A program made the position numbers and the translations under genes. Positions 34,386-42,592 of a stretch of DNA of 64,000 nucleotides are shown here, piece after piece. Under the pieces are notes generated by a model that saw only the letters and a program-made list of their open reading frames with translations, made no database searches and had not been told where the DNA came from. The DNA comes from Bordetella parapertussis. Lineage in GTDB: Bacteria > Pseudomonadota > Gammaproteobacteria > Burkholderiales > SG8-41. The DNA lies in assembly GCA_945885345.1 (NCBI GenBank), contig CAMCYP010000013.1, forward strand, positions 1-64,000, in the 5' to 3' direction. How positions within the stretch are numbered: the stretch's first letter is position 1; every line of letters begins with the position of its first letter.

Positions 34386-35375
34386 TCAAGCGCCAAAGGT
34401 GTAGCGGCTGCCGACGTTGGAGTAGACCACCCTGTCGGGCATCTTCAGGCGCAGCATGTCGATGAAGCGTTCGCCGGTGCAGTGCATCGGCACGATCACG
34501 TCGGGATTGAGTGCCTGCAGTTCCTGCAGCGTGTGCTGCAGGTATTCCGGGTTCGCGGGCCCCAGGTGGAAGCCGCCCATCACCGCGTGCACGCGGTCCA
34601 CGTTCGCCGCCTTCATTGCACTGCGCACCGAATTGATGATGCCGGTGTGGCCGCAGGAGGAAATCACCACCAGGCCTTTTCCCTTGACGATGTAGCAGGT
34701 GGCGTGTTCGTCAGGATGGGTGTCCTTGACCAGCTTGCCGGCGCGCTCGGCCTCGGTGAAGTGGTCGTCCACCACCAGCGAGCCGCCGGAGACCTCCTCG
34801 AAGGAATCACGCTCGATGTAACCCGAAGTGAAAGGCCCTTCCAGCGCCTGCGGCTTGGGGCAGCACACCGGCAGCACCTTCTGCGCCTCCAGCGCCGCGC
34901 GGTCCAGCGTGCACCACGGCATGGCTTCGCCGCCTTCCTTGACCCACTTGGTGCGGAACACCGTTTCGCCGCCGACATAGAGCGCAATGTCATCGCGCAT
35001 CTGCGCGCGGTGCTGCTTGACGAATCCCTGCAGCCCGCCGAAGTGGTCGAGGTGGCCGTGGCTCAGGATCAGCCCGTTGATTTTTTGCGGCTCGATGCCG
35101 AGCAGTTCGAAATTGCGGTTGATGATTTCCGGTGTGTAGCCGAAGTCGAGCACGTACTGCGCTTTTGCGCCGTCCTTCTCCGATGTCAGGTGCAGCGACA
35201 GCCCCCATTCGCAGGCAAAGGTGCTCTCGGGGCGCCCGACAATGCGCCCGACATGCTCGATCTTCACGTGCTGGTGCGTCATGCGCGGTATGAAGCGCTC
35301 ATAGCGCGAATCCACCAGTACGCGCACCGTCAGTGCATCGACGACCGGCGCTTTGAAGGGATTTGTGGCATTCAT
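34386..35375 (-). CDS. MBL-fold metallo-hydrolase (7,8-dihydropterin synthase-like group)
   Basis: The 329-residue metallo-beta-lactamase fold protein has metal motif SHGHLDHFGG near residue 110, a later SSCGHTGIINSVRSAM and a C-terminal VIVPMHCTGERF. This layout matches the group annotated as dihydropterin-6-methyl aminobenzene-phosphate synthase-like. The actual substrate in bacteria is unknown. ATG 35375 (MNATNPF) follows AAGGAGA. It is 27 bases downstream of a Bug gene, so a periplasmic ligand and this hydrolase may serve one pathway. A partial second copy of its 3' end lies at 32645. Confidence 0.88.
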   Translation of the reverse strand: MNATNPFKAPVVDALTVRVLVDSRYERFIPRMTHQHVKIEHVGRIVGRPESTFACEWGLSLHLTSEKDGAKAQYVLDFGYTPEIINRNFELLGIEPQKINGLILSHGHLDHFGGLQGFVKQHRAQMRDDIALYVGGETVFRTKWVKEGGEAMPWCTLDRAALEAQKVLPVCCPKPQALEGPFTSGYIERDSFEEVSGGSLVVDDHFTEAERAGKLVKDTHPDEHATCYIVKGKGLVVISSCGHTGIINSVRSAMKAANVDRVHAVMGGFHLGPANPEYLQHTLQELQALNPDVIVPMHCTGERFIDMLRLKMPDRVVYSNVGSRYTFGA

Positions 35376-35402
35376 GACAACAGGTCTCCTTGGGTTAAAC
35401 AC

Positions 35403-36383
35403 CTACTCCATGCGGATGTTGGCGTCCTTGATCACGCGCGCCCACTTCACCATATCTGCGCGCAGGAAAGCGCTGAACTCCGCCGGCGTGTTGGTCTGCG
35501 GATCGAGCCCGCTGGCGGCGAGATGCTTTTTGATTTCCGGCGTGTGCATGAACTTCACGACTTCGGTGTTGATGCGCTGGATGATCTCCGGCCGCACGCC
35601 CGCCGGCGTGAACAGGCCGTACCAGGTATTGATGACCAGCTCCGGCATGCCGGCCTCGGCCGTGGTCGGCACATTGGGCACCGTCGGCACGCGCTCCGGC
35701 ACCAGCACTGCCAGCCCGCGCAGCCGGCCGCTGTTGATGAAAGGAATGGTCGCGGGCACGGTCACCATCACCATCTCCGCCTCGCCGCCGAGGATGTGGG
35801 TCAGCGCAATGCTCGCGCCCTTGTACGGCACGTGCAGGATGTCGACCTTCGCCAGCGATTTGAACAGCTCGCCCGCGAGGTGGTTCGATGACCCCACGCC
35901 GCCCGAGCCGAAACTCAGTTTGCCGGGGTGGGCCTTGGCGAGTTTCACCAATTCACTGATGTTCTTCGCCGGCACCGAGGGATGGATCACGAACACATTG
36001 GGCACCGTCGACAGCAGCGAGATCGGAGCGAAGTCGCGCATCGTGTCGTAATTGAGTTTTTTGTAGAGGCTGGGGCTGATCACCAGCGACGGACTGGTCA
36101 GCAGCAGCGTGTGGCCGTCATTCGGCGACTTGGCCGCGAGTTCGGCGGCGAGATTGCCACCGGCGCCTGGCCGGAAATCGGGCACCACCGGCTGGCCCAG
36201 CGCCGCACCGAGTTTTTCCCCGACCAGGATGCCGAGGATCTGCGAGGCACCGGTCGGGAAGGCCACGATCAGGCGCACGTTTTTCTCGGGGTATTTCTGC
36301 GCCGCAGCCGGCAGCGCAACGGCGAAAGCCAACAGGGCCAGTATCAACGGGACCAGACGCAGCGATGCTCTTGTAACCGTCAT
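35403..36383 (-). CDS. Bug/TctC-family substrate-binding protein with atypical ligand loop
   Basis: The 326-residue product has signal peptide MTVTRASLRLVPLILALLAF ending AAAQ. Unlike its paralogs, the first pocket loop reads VAFPTGASQILGILVGEKL, lacking the usual PGGxxD signature, so ligand choice probably differs. The second loop (KSPNDGHTLLLT) and hinge (LHVPYKGASIALTHI) are also slightly divergent. ATG 36383 follows GGGAGGAGAG. It is the first gene of a pair with the MBL hydrolase, with a terminator-like hairpin in its leader. Confidence 0.92.
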   Translation of the reverse strand: MTVTRASLRLVPLILALLAFAVALPAAAQKYPEKNVRLIVAFPTGASQILGILVGEKLGAALGQPVVPDFRPGAGGNLAAELAAKSPNDGHTLLLTSPSLVISPSLYKKLNYDTMRDFAPISLLSTVPNVFVIHPSVPAKNISELVKLAKAHPGKLSFGSGGVGSSNHLAGELFKSLAKVDILHVPYKGASIALTHILGGEAEMVMVTVPATIPFINSGRLRGLAVLVPERVPTVPNVPTTAEAGMPELVINTWYGLFTPAGVRPEIIQRINTEVVKFMHTPEIKKHLAASGLDPQTNTPAEFSAFLRADMVKWARVIKDANIRME

Positions 36384-36411
36384 TGGGGCTCTCCTCCCAC
36401 GGATGCAACAG

Positions 36412-36450
36412 AAAAAATCAGGGGGCCGGGTTTTTGTTCTCACGGCCCCC
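36412..36450 (-). terminator. Rho-independent terminator upstream of the Bug/MBL pair
   Basis: On the minus strand GGGGGCC pairs with GGCCCCC (36444-36450 with 36421-36427), followed by TGATTTTTT. It closes transcription from the Bug gene at 36525 and would also act on any promoter in the AT-rich stretch at 36484-36505. Confidence 0.8.
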
Positions 36451-36483
36451 CAACAATAGCGCGCTCTACGGCCGCAAATAAAA

Positions 36484-36505
36484 TATCAATAAAATCAATT
36501 ATTTA
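36484..36505 (-). repeat. AT-rich 22-bp element, copy A
   Basis: Contains AATAAAATCAATTA (plus strand) and differs from the element at 57405-57426 at only two of 22 positions. Confidence 0.55.
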
Positions 36506-36524
36506 ATATCCGCTATCGCGGCCC

Positions 36525-37499
36525 TTACCGGATTGGTATGCCGGCTTTCGCCACGACGTCGGTGTACTTCGCGATCTCGCTCTTCAGTAGTGTGGTCAGT
36601 TCTTCGGGAGTGCTGCCCACGGGATCCAGCGCCTGCTGATGATAGAACTCGCGCACTTCCTTCGTGTCCAGCGCCTTCTTGATTTGTGCCTGCAGCAGCG
36701 CCACGACCTTGCCGGGTGTGTGCGCCGGCACGAACACCGCATACCACTGGTCGGTCACGAATCCCGGATAGATCGAATTCATCGTCGGCAGATTCGGATT
36801 CCACGCGGTTGGTTTCTCGGTGGTGACAGCCAGTGCGCGGATGCGCTTGGCCTGCAGATGCGGCATCAGCGCGGTGGGCGTGTTGAACAGCATGTCGGCT
36901 TCACCGGTGCCGAGCGCCAGTCCCGATGGGCCACCGCCCTTGTACTGGATGATGACGCTTTTGACTTTTGTGAATTGCTTGAACATCTCGGCCGACAGGT
37001 GACTGGTGGTGCCAACGCCATTGGCGGCGATATTCAGTCCATCGGGTGCCCGCTTCGAAATGGCCACGAGCTCCCTGACCGATCGCGCGGGGACGCTGGA
37101 GTGCACGGCGAGCACCAGCGCCGTGTTGCCGACCCAGGTCACCGGATCGAGATCCTTCAGCAGATCAAAGCGGATGGATTTTTTCTGCATCACCGAGTTC
37201 AGCGAAATCGACGCCGAGGTCATCAGCACCGTATAACCGTCAGGGGCCGCTTTCGCGACGGCCTCGGCGCCGATCAATCCGCCGTTACCCGTGCGGTTGT
37301 CGACGAGCACCGTCTGGCCCAGGCCACGACGAAGTTTGTCAGCGAGCAGGCGTCCCTGCACGTCGGTGCCACCACCCGTGCTGAAGGGTACGATGAAGCG
37401 GATCGGTTTGTCGGGATATTCCGCCATCGCGGTGCTGATCGTGCCGGACAGAATTACGGCGAATACCAACAGCGACTTGCCCAGTGCTGATTTGTTCAT
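36525..37499 (-). CDS. Bug/TctC-family substrate-binding protein
   Basis: The 324-residue product has signal MNKSALGKSLLVFAVILSGT ending AMAE. The first loop reads PFSTGGGTDVQGRLLADKL, the pocket loop KAAPDGYTVLMT and the hinge IIQYKGGGPSGLAL, where Gln replaces the more usual Pro. ATG 37499 follows GAGGAGA. An intrinsic terminator separates it from the next Bug gene, so the two neighbouring receptors are separately transcribed. Confidence 0.93.
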   Translation of the reverse strand: MNKSALGKSLLVFAVILSGTISTAMAEYPDKPIRFIVPFSTGGGTDVQGRLLADKLRRGLGQTVLVDNRTGNGGLIGAEAVAKAAPDGYTVLMTSASISLNSVMQKKSIRFDLLKDLDPVTWVGNTALVLAVHSSVPARSVRELVAISKRAPDGLNIAANGVGTTSHLSAEMFKQFTKVKSVIIQYKGGGPSGLALGTGEADMLFNTPTALMPHLQAKRIRALAVTTEKPTAWNPNLPTMNSIYPGFVTDQWYAVFVPAHTPGKVVALLQAQIKKALDTKEVREFYHQQALDPVGSTPEELTTLLKSEIAKYTDVVAKAGIPIR

Positions 37500-37831
37500 G
37501 ATTTCTCCTCGGTTATGGAGCGCGGCATTGTCTTGGCGATGAGGTCTGTGCCCCTTATGGGATGCCGTGCCGGAGGAATAGTAGACCGATTCCGAACGGA
37601 TTATCCACAGTGCATGGCCTGCGCCATTGTTTTTTAATCCCGGAGACCCCATCCCCGGCTTTATTGCCTGCGCCGGCACTCGCGTTGCGACAGGGCAACC
37701 CTGACACCCTGCGCGCAGTCTGCGGGCTGCTTGATCCATGTCAATACATCCGTTTGAACGCTTCGTGATGATGAATTCACGATCTGGCGCCTGGCCATCC
37801 GGGCTTGCCAACGGGCACGGAGCACAAACCG
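37500..37831. other. Intergenic interval between a Bug gene and the CYTH/membrane chimera
   Basis: About 330 bases without a supported gene. It must hold the promoters of both divergent flanks. One exact DnaA-box-like TTATCCACA lies at 37601-37609, with no companion boxes, so no origin is claimed. Confidence 0.4.
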
Positions 37832-38050
37832 ATGGGCAAGGAAATCGAACGCAAATTTCTGGTGCAGGGCGACGCCTGGCGTGCGCTGGCGCCCGGTGTG
37901 CAGTACCGCCAGGGCTACCTGACCAACCAGTATTCGACCTGGGACGGATTCAAGTTCGGCATGATCCAGCTGGTGCTGATCATCCTGCTGCTGGTGCCGT
38001 GGACCCATTACGTGATGCCGCTGATGGGTTTCAACAGCAAGTTATGGTGA
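37832..38050 (+). CDS. Chimeric small protein: CYTH N-terminus joined to a membrane segment
   Basis: The 72-residue product begins MGKEIERKFLVQGDAWRALA followed by PGVQYRQGYLT, the start of a CYTH (triphosphate tunnel metalloenzyme) domain with the ExExK-type motif EIERKF. The rest of that domain is missing. After about residue 31 the sequence becomes FGMIQLVLIILLLVPWTHYVMPLMGF, a single membrane helix. The stop TGA overlaps the mgtC start (ATGGTGA), so it is coupled to mgtC. It may be a remnant fused by deletion, or a real membrane peptide that acquired a new start. Confidence 0.6.
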   Translation: MGKEIERKFLVQGDAWRALAPGVQYRQGYLTNQYSTWDGFKFGMIQLVLIILLLVPWTHYVMPLMGFNSKLW

Positions 38051-38748
38051 CCTTTGCGGACGGGCTTCCGTCCGCACTGCTGCCAGTGCTGCATATCGCC
38101 GCCGCGCTCGCTGCCGGCGGCATCATCGGCATTGAGCGCACCTTCCGCGGACGCGCCGCCGGCTTCCGCACTTATGCGCTGGTGTGCATGGGTTCGGCGA
38201 TGGCGATGGTGGTTGCCGTATTTCCCCAGCCCTGGCTCCCGCCGGGCATGGATACCGCGGGCGACGTCAGCCGCATCGTGCAGGGCATACTCACCGGCAT
38301 CGGCTTTCTTGGCGCCGGCATCATCGTCAAGCACGGCTTCTCGGTCCGCGGCCTGACCACGGCCGCTTCGATCTGGACTGTCGCGGTGATCGGCATCCTG
38401 ATCGGCGCCGGCTATTACTGGGAAGCCGCTGCCGGCGTGCTGCTGGTGCTCGGCACGCTGTCGCTGTTTCGCCGCATCGAAGACCTGATGGCCAAAGAAA
38501 ACTATGCGCAAGTGAAACTCTCCGTTGCGCGCGTGCCGGGACTGGCGAAGCTACAGATCGACGCACTGATCGCGCAAGCCGGCCTGCACATCGAACAGGT
38601 GTCGTACGGGCTCGAGAAAAACCGCACCGCACTGGAATATGAATACGCCGTCTCCAGCTTCAATCCGGCCTGCCTCGAAAAGCTCGCCGACACGCTGGCG
38701 AGTCGACCGGAAATCACCGCCTTTCACATCACGCCCAGTTACGAATAA
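38044..38748 (+). CDS. MgtC/SapB-family membrane protein
   Basis: The 234-residue product has five hydrophobic helices with the MgtC signature GGIIGIERTFRGRAAGFRTYALVCMGSAMAMV and GILTGIGFLGAGIIVKHGFSVRGLTTAASIWTVAVIGILIGAGYYWEAA. The soluble C-terminal part (about residues 150-234) resembles an ACT-like domain. MgtC proteins help survival under low Mg2+ and modulate F-ATPase in pathogens. The start ATG 38044 overlaps the stop of the chimeric gene. The frame is open well upstream, but family similarity begins here. Confidence 0.92.
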   Translation: MVTFADGLPSALLPVLHIAAALAAGGIIGIERTFRGRAAGFRTYALVCMGSAMAMVVAVFPQPWLPPGMDTAGDVSRIVQGILTGIGFLGAGIIVKHGFSVRGLTTAASIWTVAVIGILIGAGYYWEAAAGVLLVLGTLSLFRRIEDLMAKENYAQVKLSVARVPGLAKLQIDALIAQAGLHIEQVSYGLEKNRTALEYEYAVSSFNPACLEKLADTLASRPEITAFHITPSYE

Positions 38749-38983
38749 AGCTGCGCCCCGCGGCGGATCAATAAACCATTGATTTAAAGGTATTTTTCTA
38801 CGCTTCTGCGGCAGGGCAGGGAAAATTCGCGGCAGGTGACCGGCCCGGATCATTTTTTTGCCGCCGGTTCCGCCGGGGACGGACACGACGGCCCAGTCCG
38901 CCCCGGTTTCTCCCGGCCCGCGCATCTCGGCTATGATTTCGGCGTAGTCTCAATAAAAAAGCCATCTACCCGAGGAGAACATC

Positions 38984-39961
38984 ATGTCGAGGATCATCCT
39001 GCATGCGGCGCTGGTCTGTGCCGCTGCCCTGTCCGTAACCGCCACGGCCCCCGTCGCGGCGCAGCAGTTTCCCAACAAGATCCTGCGCGTCATCAATCCC
39101 AATGCGCCGGGCGGCAACAGCGACGTGCTGTTCCGGCTGCTCGCGCCGAAGATGACCGAGGTACTCGGCCAGCAGCTTGTCATCGATTACCGGCCCGGTG
39201 CCGGTGGCAACATCGGCGCGGAGATGGTGGCGCGCGCAGCACCCGACGGCTACACCACGCTGATCGCGGCGGCGAGCTTCCTGATCAACCCCTCGTTGCT
39301 GAAGAACCTGCCTTTTGATGCGGAGAAGGACTTCACGCCGCTCGGTGTCATCGTCGACATCCCGGCCGGGCTCGTCGTGCATCCCTCGCTGCCGGTGAAA
39401 ACCGTGCAGGATCTCATCGCGCTCGCCAAAAAGCGCCCGGGCGAACTCAACTTTTCGAGCTCCGGCCAGGGGGCACTTGGCCATCTCTCCGGCGCGCTGC
39501 TGAATGCCACGGCCGGCATCAAGACCGCGCATATCCCCTACAAGGGCGCGGGGCCGTCGATCGTCGACCTCATCGCCGGCCAGGTCCAGTATTCCTTCGT
39601 CAGCATCCCGGCGATCACCGGCCACCTGCAGAGCGGGCGGCTGCGCATGATCGCGCAGTGCGGCGAGAAGCGCTTCGTGTCATTCCCCAACGTGCCGACC
39701 ATGGTTGAATCGGGCGTGAAGGACTTCGTCGTCACCAGCCCCTTCAGCTACCTCGGCCCCGCGGGCATCCCGCAGCCGGTGGCCGCCAAGTTGAACGAAG
39801 CGCTGCGCGCGTCGCTCACCGACGCGAAAAACAGCAAGACGCTCATCGACCGCGGCGCGCTGCCCATCGGCAACACGCCGGCGGAACACGCGGCGTTGAT
39901 CAAATCCGAGATCGCCAAGTGGAAGAAGGTGGCGCAGGCGGCGGGGTTGAAGCCGCAGTAA
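38984..39961 (+). CDS. Bug/TctC-family substrate-binding protein
   Basis: The 325-residue product has signal MSRIILHAALVCAAALSVTA ending VAAQQ. The first loop reads INPNAPGGNSDVLFRLLAPKM, the pocket loop RAAPDGYTTLIAA and the hinge AHIPYKGAGPSIVDL. Phe and Leu after the Asp (DVLFR instead of DxxAR) set it apart from its paralogs. ATG 38984 follows GAGGAGAAC. It stands alone; an AraC remnant lies just downstream. Confidence 0.94.
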   Translation: MSRIILHAALVCAAALSVTATAPVAAQQFPNKILRVINPNAPGGNSDVLFRLLAPKMTEVLGQQLVIDYRPGAGGNIGAEMVARAAPDGYTTLIAAASFLINPSLLKNLPFDAEKDFTPLGVIVDIPAGLVVHPSLPVKTVQDLIALAKKRPGELNFSSSGQGALGHLSGALLNATAGIKTAHIPYKGAGPSIVDLIAGQVQYSFVSIPAITGHLQSGRLRMIAQCGEKRFVSFPNVPTMVESGVKDFVVTSPFSYLGPAGIPQPVAAKLNEALRASLTDAKNSKTLIDRGALPIGNTPAEHAALIKSEIAKWKKVAQAAGLKPQ

Positions 39962-40080
39962 GGTGGGGCGGGCGGGTGGCCGGGGACGGCTGCCCGTCAT
40001 GCGTAGTGCGAGCGTCGCAAATGGAAACAGGGATGAAGTAACTTCCCGGAAAAATCACACCGACCCTGTTTATTCCGGTG

Positions 40081-40215
40081 GTTGAAATGATGGATGGCCG
40101 CAGCTGGACTGAAGCGGCGCACGAGACAGGGTTTGCCGCTTCGGCACATCTAAGCCGCACCTTCCGCAGGATGTTCGGCATTTCACCGGCGATGCTGATC
40201 AAGGAAAAACGGTAG
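40081..40215 (+). pseudogene. Fragment of an AraC-family regulator (second HTH)
   Basis: The frame reads GRSWTEAAHETGFAASAHLS, then RTFRRMFGISPAMLIKEKR and a stop. This is the C-terminal helix-turn-helix of an AraC/XylS regulator (GFxxxxHxxRxFRxxFGxSP). The ligand domain and first HTH are gone. It lies between the Bug gene and a copy of the repeat motif, and may be what is left of that Bug gene's regulator. Confidence 0.75.
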
Positions 40216-40261
40216 TCAATCAAATAAATCAGATCAGATCGGTGTTCATTTGTCGAAAAAG

Positions 40262-40280
40262 AAATCGACACCGGTATTTT
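40262..40280. repeat. Copy 2 of the AATCGACnCCGGT intergenic motif
   Basis: AAATCGACACCGGTATTTT, 47 bases after the stop of the AraC remnant. It matches the copy at 48191 apart from one T insertion and one base change. Confidence 0.6.
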
Positions 40281-40581
40281 TCTCTGCGACTGCGACTCAA
40301 CTGCCCCCGTATGCAGCTTGAACTCCAGCGCGGCCTTGATGCTTTTGGTTTGTAAGACTCATTTATCTCGCATGACTTTGCAGGGTCATTACCCAGTGTT
40401 GGATCGCAAGACGGTAGCCGACCCCGTTGGCATCAGTGCGCTACCGTACCGAATTCGCGCGGGCCAGAAAGTACACGTGCGCGGTTTTTAGCGAGTAAAC
40501 TGCAGCGCAGCAGAAGTGGGTGGAACAGAGAGCCGTTTCTGGTAAAGCGGTAATTCCATAACCGACTCCAAGGTTGCCAAA

Positions 40582-41358
40582 ATGAGCGTCAAACCGCAGC
40601 CCCAGCCTCAGCAGAATCATCTGCTCGCAGCCTTGTCGCCCGAGGTTCAAGGCCGTTTGTTCCCGCATCTGGAACTGGTGCCGATGCCGTTGCGTGCGCT
40701 CCTGTATGAATCCCGGCGCCCCATGCGTCACGTCTATTTCCCGACGGACTCCATCATTTCGCTGCAGTACGTGATGGAAAACGGAGCATCGACCGCCATC
40801 CTGGTGGTGGGCAATGAGGGATTGCTGGGCATCTCTTTGTTCATGGGCGGGGAGAGCACACCGAACCGGTCACTGGTGCAGAGTGCGGGTTATGCCTATC
40901 GCCTTCCCAGACCAAGGGTGAAAGAGGAGTTCAACCGCCACGGGCAGTTGCTGTTGTTGATGCTGCGCTATACACAAGCGCTGATCACGCAAGTCGCTCA
41001 GACCGCAGTTTGCAACCGGCACCACACGATCGATCAGCAGCTCTGCCGCTGGCTACTGCTCTCCATGGACCGCCTGTCACACAACCACCTGACCATGACC
41101 CAGGAATTCATCGGCAACATGCTCGGCGTGCGCCGCGAGGGCGTCACCCAGGCTGCGAATAAATTGCAGAAGCTGGGCGTGATTTCGTATTCGCGAGGAA
41201 TGATCAAGGTGCTTGACCGGCCGAAACTTGAGGCGCTGAGTTGCGAGTGCTACGAAGTGGTCAAGAAGGAAACCGATTTGCTGCTCAATTACCTGCCGCA
41301 GCGCCAAATCATCACGAACCCCGCCGCCATTCCGACCGTGGCGATTGCAGCGCCGTAG
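40582..41358 (+). CDS. Crp/Fnr-family transcriptional regulator
   Basis: The 258-residue product has an N-terminal cyclic-nucleotide-binding-like beta-roll (YFPTDSIISLQYVMENGASTAILVVGNEGLLGISLFMGG) and a C-terminal winged HTH (MTQEFIGNMLGVRREGVTQAANKLQKLGVISYSRG). It belongs to the rhizobial/betaproteobacterial subgroup whose phosphate-binding arginine region is not like CRP, so cAMP binding is doubtful. No Fnr-type Cys cluster is seen. It ends in a terminator at 41381 and stands alone. Confidence 0.9.
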   Translation: MSVKPQPQPQQNHLLAALSPEVQGRLFPHLELVPMPLRALLYESRRPMRHVYFPTDSIISLQYVMENGASTAILVVGNEGLLGISLFMGGESTPNRSLVQSAGYAYRLPRPRVKEEFNRHGQLLLLMLRYTQALITQVAQTAVCNRHHTIDQQLCRWLLLSMDRLSHNHLTMTQEFIGNMLGVRREGVTQAANKLQKLGVISYSRGMIKVLDRPKLEALSCECYEVVKKETDLLLNYLPQRQIITNPAAIPTVAIAAP

Positions 41359-41380
41359 TCAGTGGTGCGTTAATGAAAGC

Positions 41381-41409
41381 GGCGCGTTGGGTAACGCGCC
41401 CGGTTTTTT
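41381..41409 (+). terminator. Rho-independent terminator after the Crp-like gene
   Basis: GGCGCGTT pairs perfectly with AACGCGCC around a GGGT loop, followed after three bases by TTTTTT. Confidence 0.9.
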
Positions 41410-41435
41410 GTTCTCGCGTTTGATCCGTCATCCCG

Positions 41436-42257
41436 TTATCGCGCAGCGGCAGGAAACGCCGGCAACTTGCCGATGTCACGCGCATCGTGCTGGATGATGA
41501 CGGTGGCCTTGAGGTTCATCGCGATCTTCTTGATCCGGTCGATGGACGCCAGCGTGTCGGCGCGGCTGACATTGAATGTCGGCACGCCGTTGGTCTCGTA
41601 ATTTTCGTGGAAATGCGCGGCATCACCGGAGAGCAGCACGTTGCCCATGCCCTTCAATTTCACCAGCACGCTGTGATGGCCCGGCGTATGCCCGGGGGTG
41701 TTCAGGATCACCACGCTGCCGTCGCCGAATACATCCTTGTCGGCGGCCAGGGCTTCAACCTTGCCGCCGCCGCTGATCCAGTGCGTAAACGTCTTGAAGT
41801 TCACACCGGGCGCCGGCTTGGGGCTGGTGATCGCCGCCCAGTCGCCCTTGCCGATCAGTACTGTTGCCTGCGGAAACGAATCGACCTGGCCCGTGTGATC
41901 GCCGTGATAGTGGCTGATGCCGACGTACTTGATTTGAGCGGGCGTCAGTTTGAGCTGCGCCAGCTGATCGACGATGCTCGTCTTCGGCCGCACATCGAGC
42001 GCAGCGCTCATGGATTGCCCGGTATCCCACAGCAAGTAGTCCTCGCCATGCTTGACGAGGTAGCAACTGAAAGTAAACGGAACCTTGAGGTTGCCATAGG
42101 CCTGGGTATCGGAGAAACGTTCGTTGACGGCTCTTAAATCCCCGGTGCCGCAGTCGAGCCGCGTCAGCGTCAATTCGGCTGCCGATTGTGCCCAGGCAGA
42201 CGGGCCAACAAATGCGCCGGCGCAGAGTGCTGCCGACAGGGTAATGATTCGTAGCAT
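41436..42257 (-). CDS. Secreted MBL-fold hydrolase of the N-acyl homoserine lactonase type
   Basis: The 273-residue product has a signal peptide (MLRIITLSAALCAGAFVGPS ending AWAQ). Its metallo-beta-lactamase core shows SHYHGDHTGQVDSFP (HxHxDH), a conserved HTPGHHSVLV and LLSGDAAHF. AttM/AiiA-type lactonases share this layout and open the ring of acyl homoserine lactones, but many relatives act on other lactones. Export to the periplasm is unusual for quorum-quenching enzymes. ATG 42257 follows GGAGGAAA; an ATG five codons upstream overlaps that site. Confidence 0.86.
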   Translation of the reverse strand: MLRIITLSAALCAGAFVGPSAWAQSAAELTLTRLDCGTGDLRAVNERFSDTQAYGNLKVPFTFSCYLVKHGEDYLLWDTGQSMSAALDVRPKTSIVDQLAQLKLTPAQIKYVGISHYHGDHTGQVDSFPQATVLIGKGDWAAITSPKPAPGVNFKTFTHWISGGGKVEALAADKDVFGDGSVVILNTPGHTPGHHSVLVKLKGMGNVLLSGDAAHFHENYETNGVPTFNVSRADTLASIDRIKKIAMNLKATVIIQHDARDIGKLPAFPAAAR

Positions 42258-42592
42258 GAGCGTTTCCTCCATGATGGGTGGTATGGGGTATACACTCGGA
42301 TGCGTAAATTCATTCCGGGATTGTGAGTTGCTGCAAATTACGCTGGGGTCCTGACAGGGTCAAGCATAAACGCGCCTGCCGGGCCTTCGCATTTTTTGGC
42401 CCCAAATTTCTCTTGTGAAAAGCACGCATGTCTCACTTCATTTCTCCCGTGCCTGCTCCAACTTTGGCCGATTCATTCTGTCCAGAATACGGTCAGCTTG
42501 TTGACGCGTCGGAGCGTGCCTCTAGAATGGTCTGAGTCTTGCTTGGCATATCCTCCACCCGGCGCGTTACCAAACATCTCAGGAAAATCGCA
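42258..42592. other. Divergent control region between the lactonase and CocE genes
   Basis: About 335 bases. It holds no frame with recognisable protein content. It should contain both promoters; no clear operator or terminator was seen. Confidence 0.35.

Larger units (their letters stand above)
39962..40581. other. 620-base gene-poor interval with regulator remnant and repeat motif
   Basis: Holds the AraC fragment (40081-40215), the repeat motif (40262-40280) and an element at 40050-40072 that resembles 48289-48313. The remaining 300 bases before the Crp-like gene contain no frame I can support and should include its promoter. Confidence 0.5.

Noticed and set aside
34323-35891. Open frame of 522 codons opposite the MBL and Bug genes
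   Set aside because: It spans two real genes in reverse and shows no domain.
37601-37609. Exact DnaA-box-like TTATCCACA as a sign of an origin
   Set aside because: Only one box, no AT-rich unwinding region and no dnaA or dnaN nearby; expected by chance.
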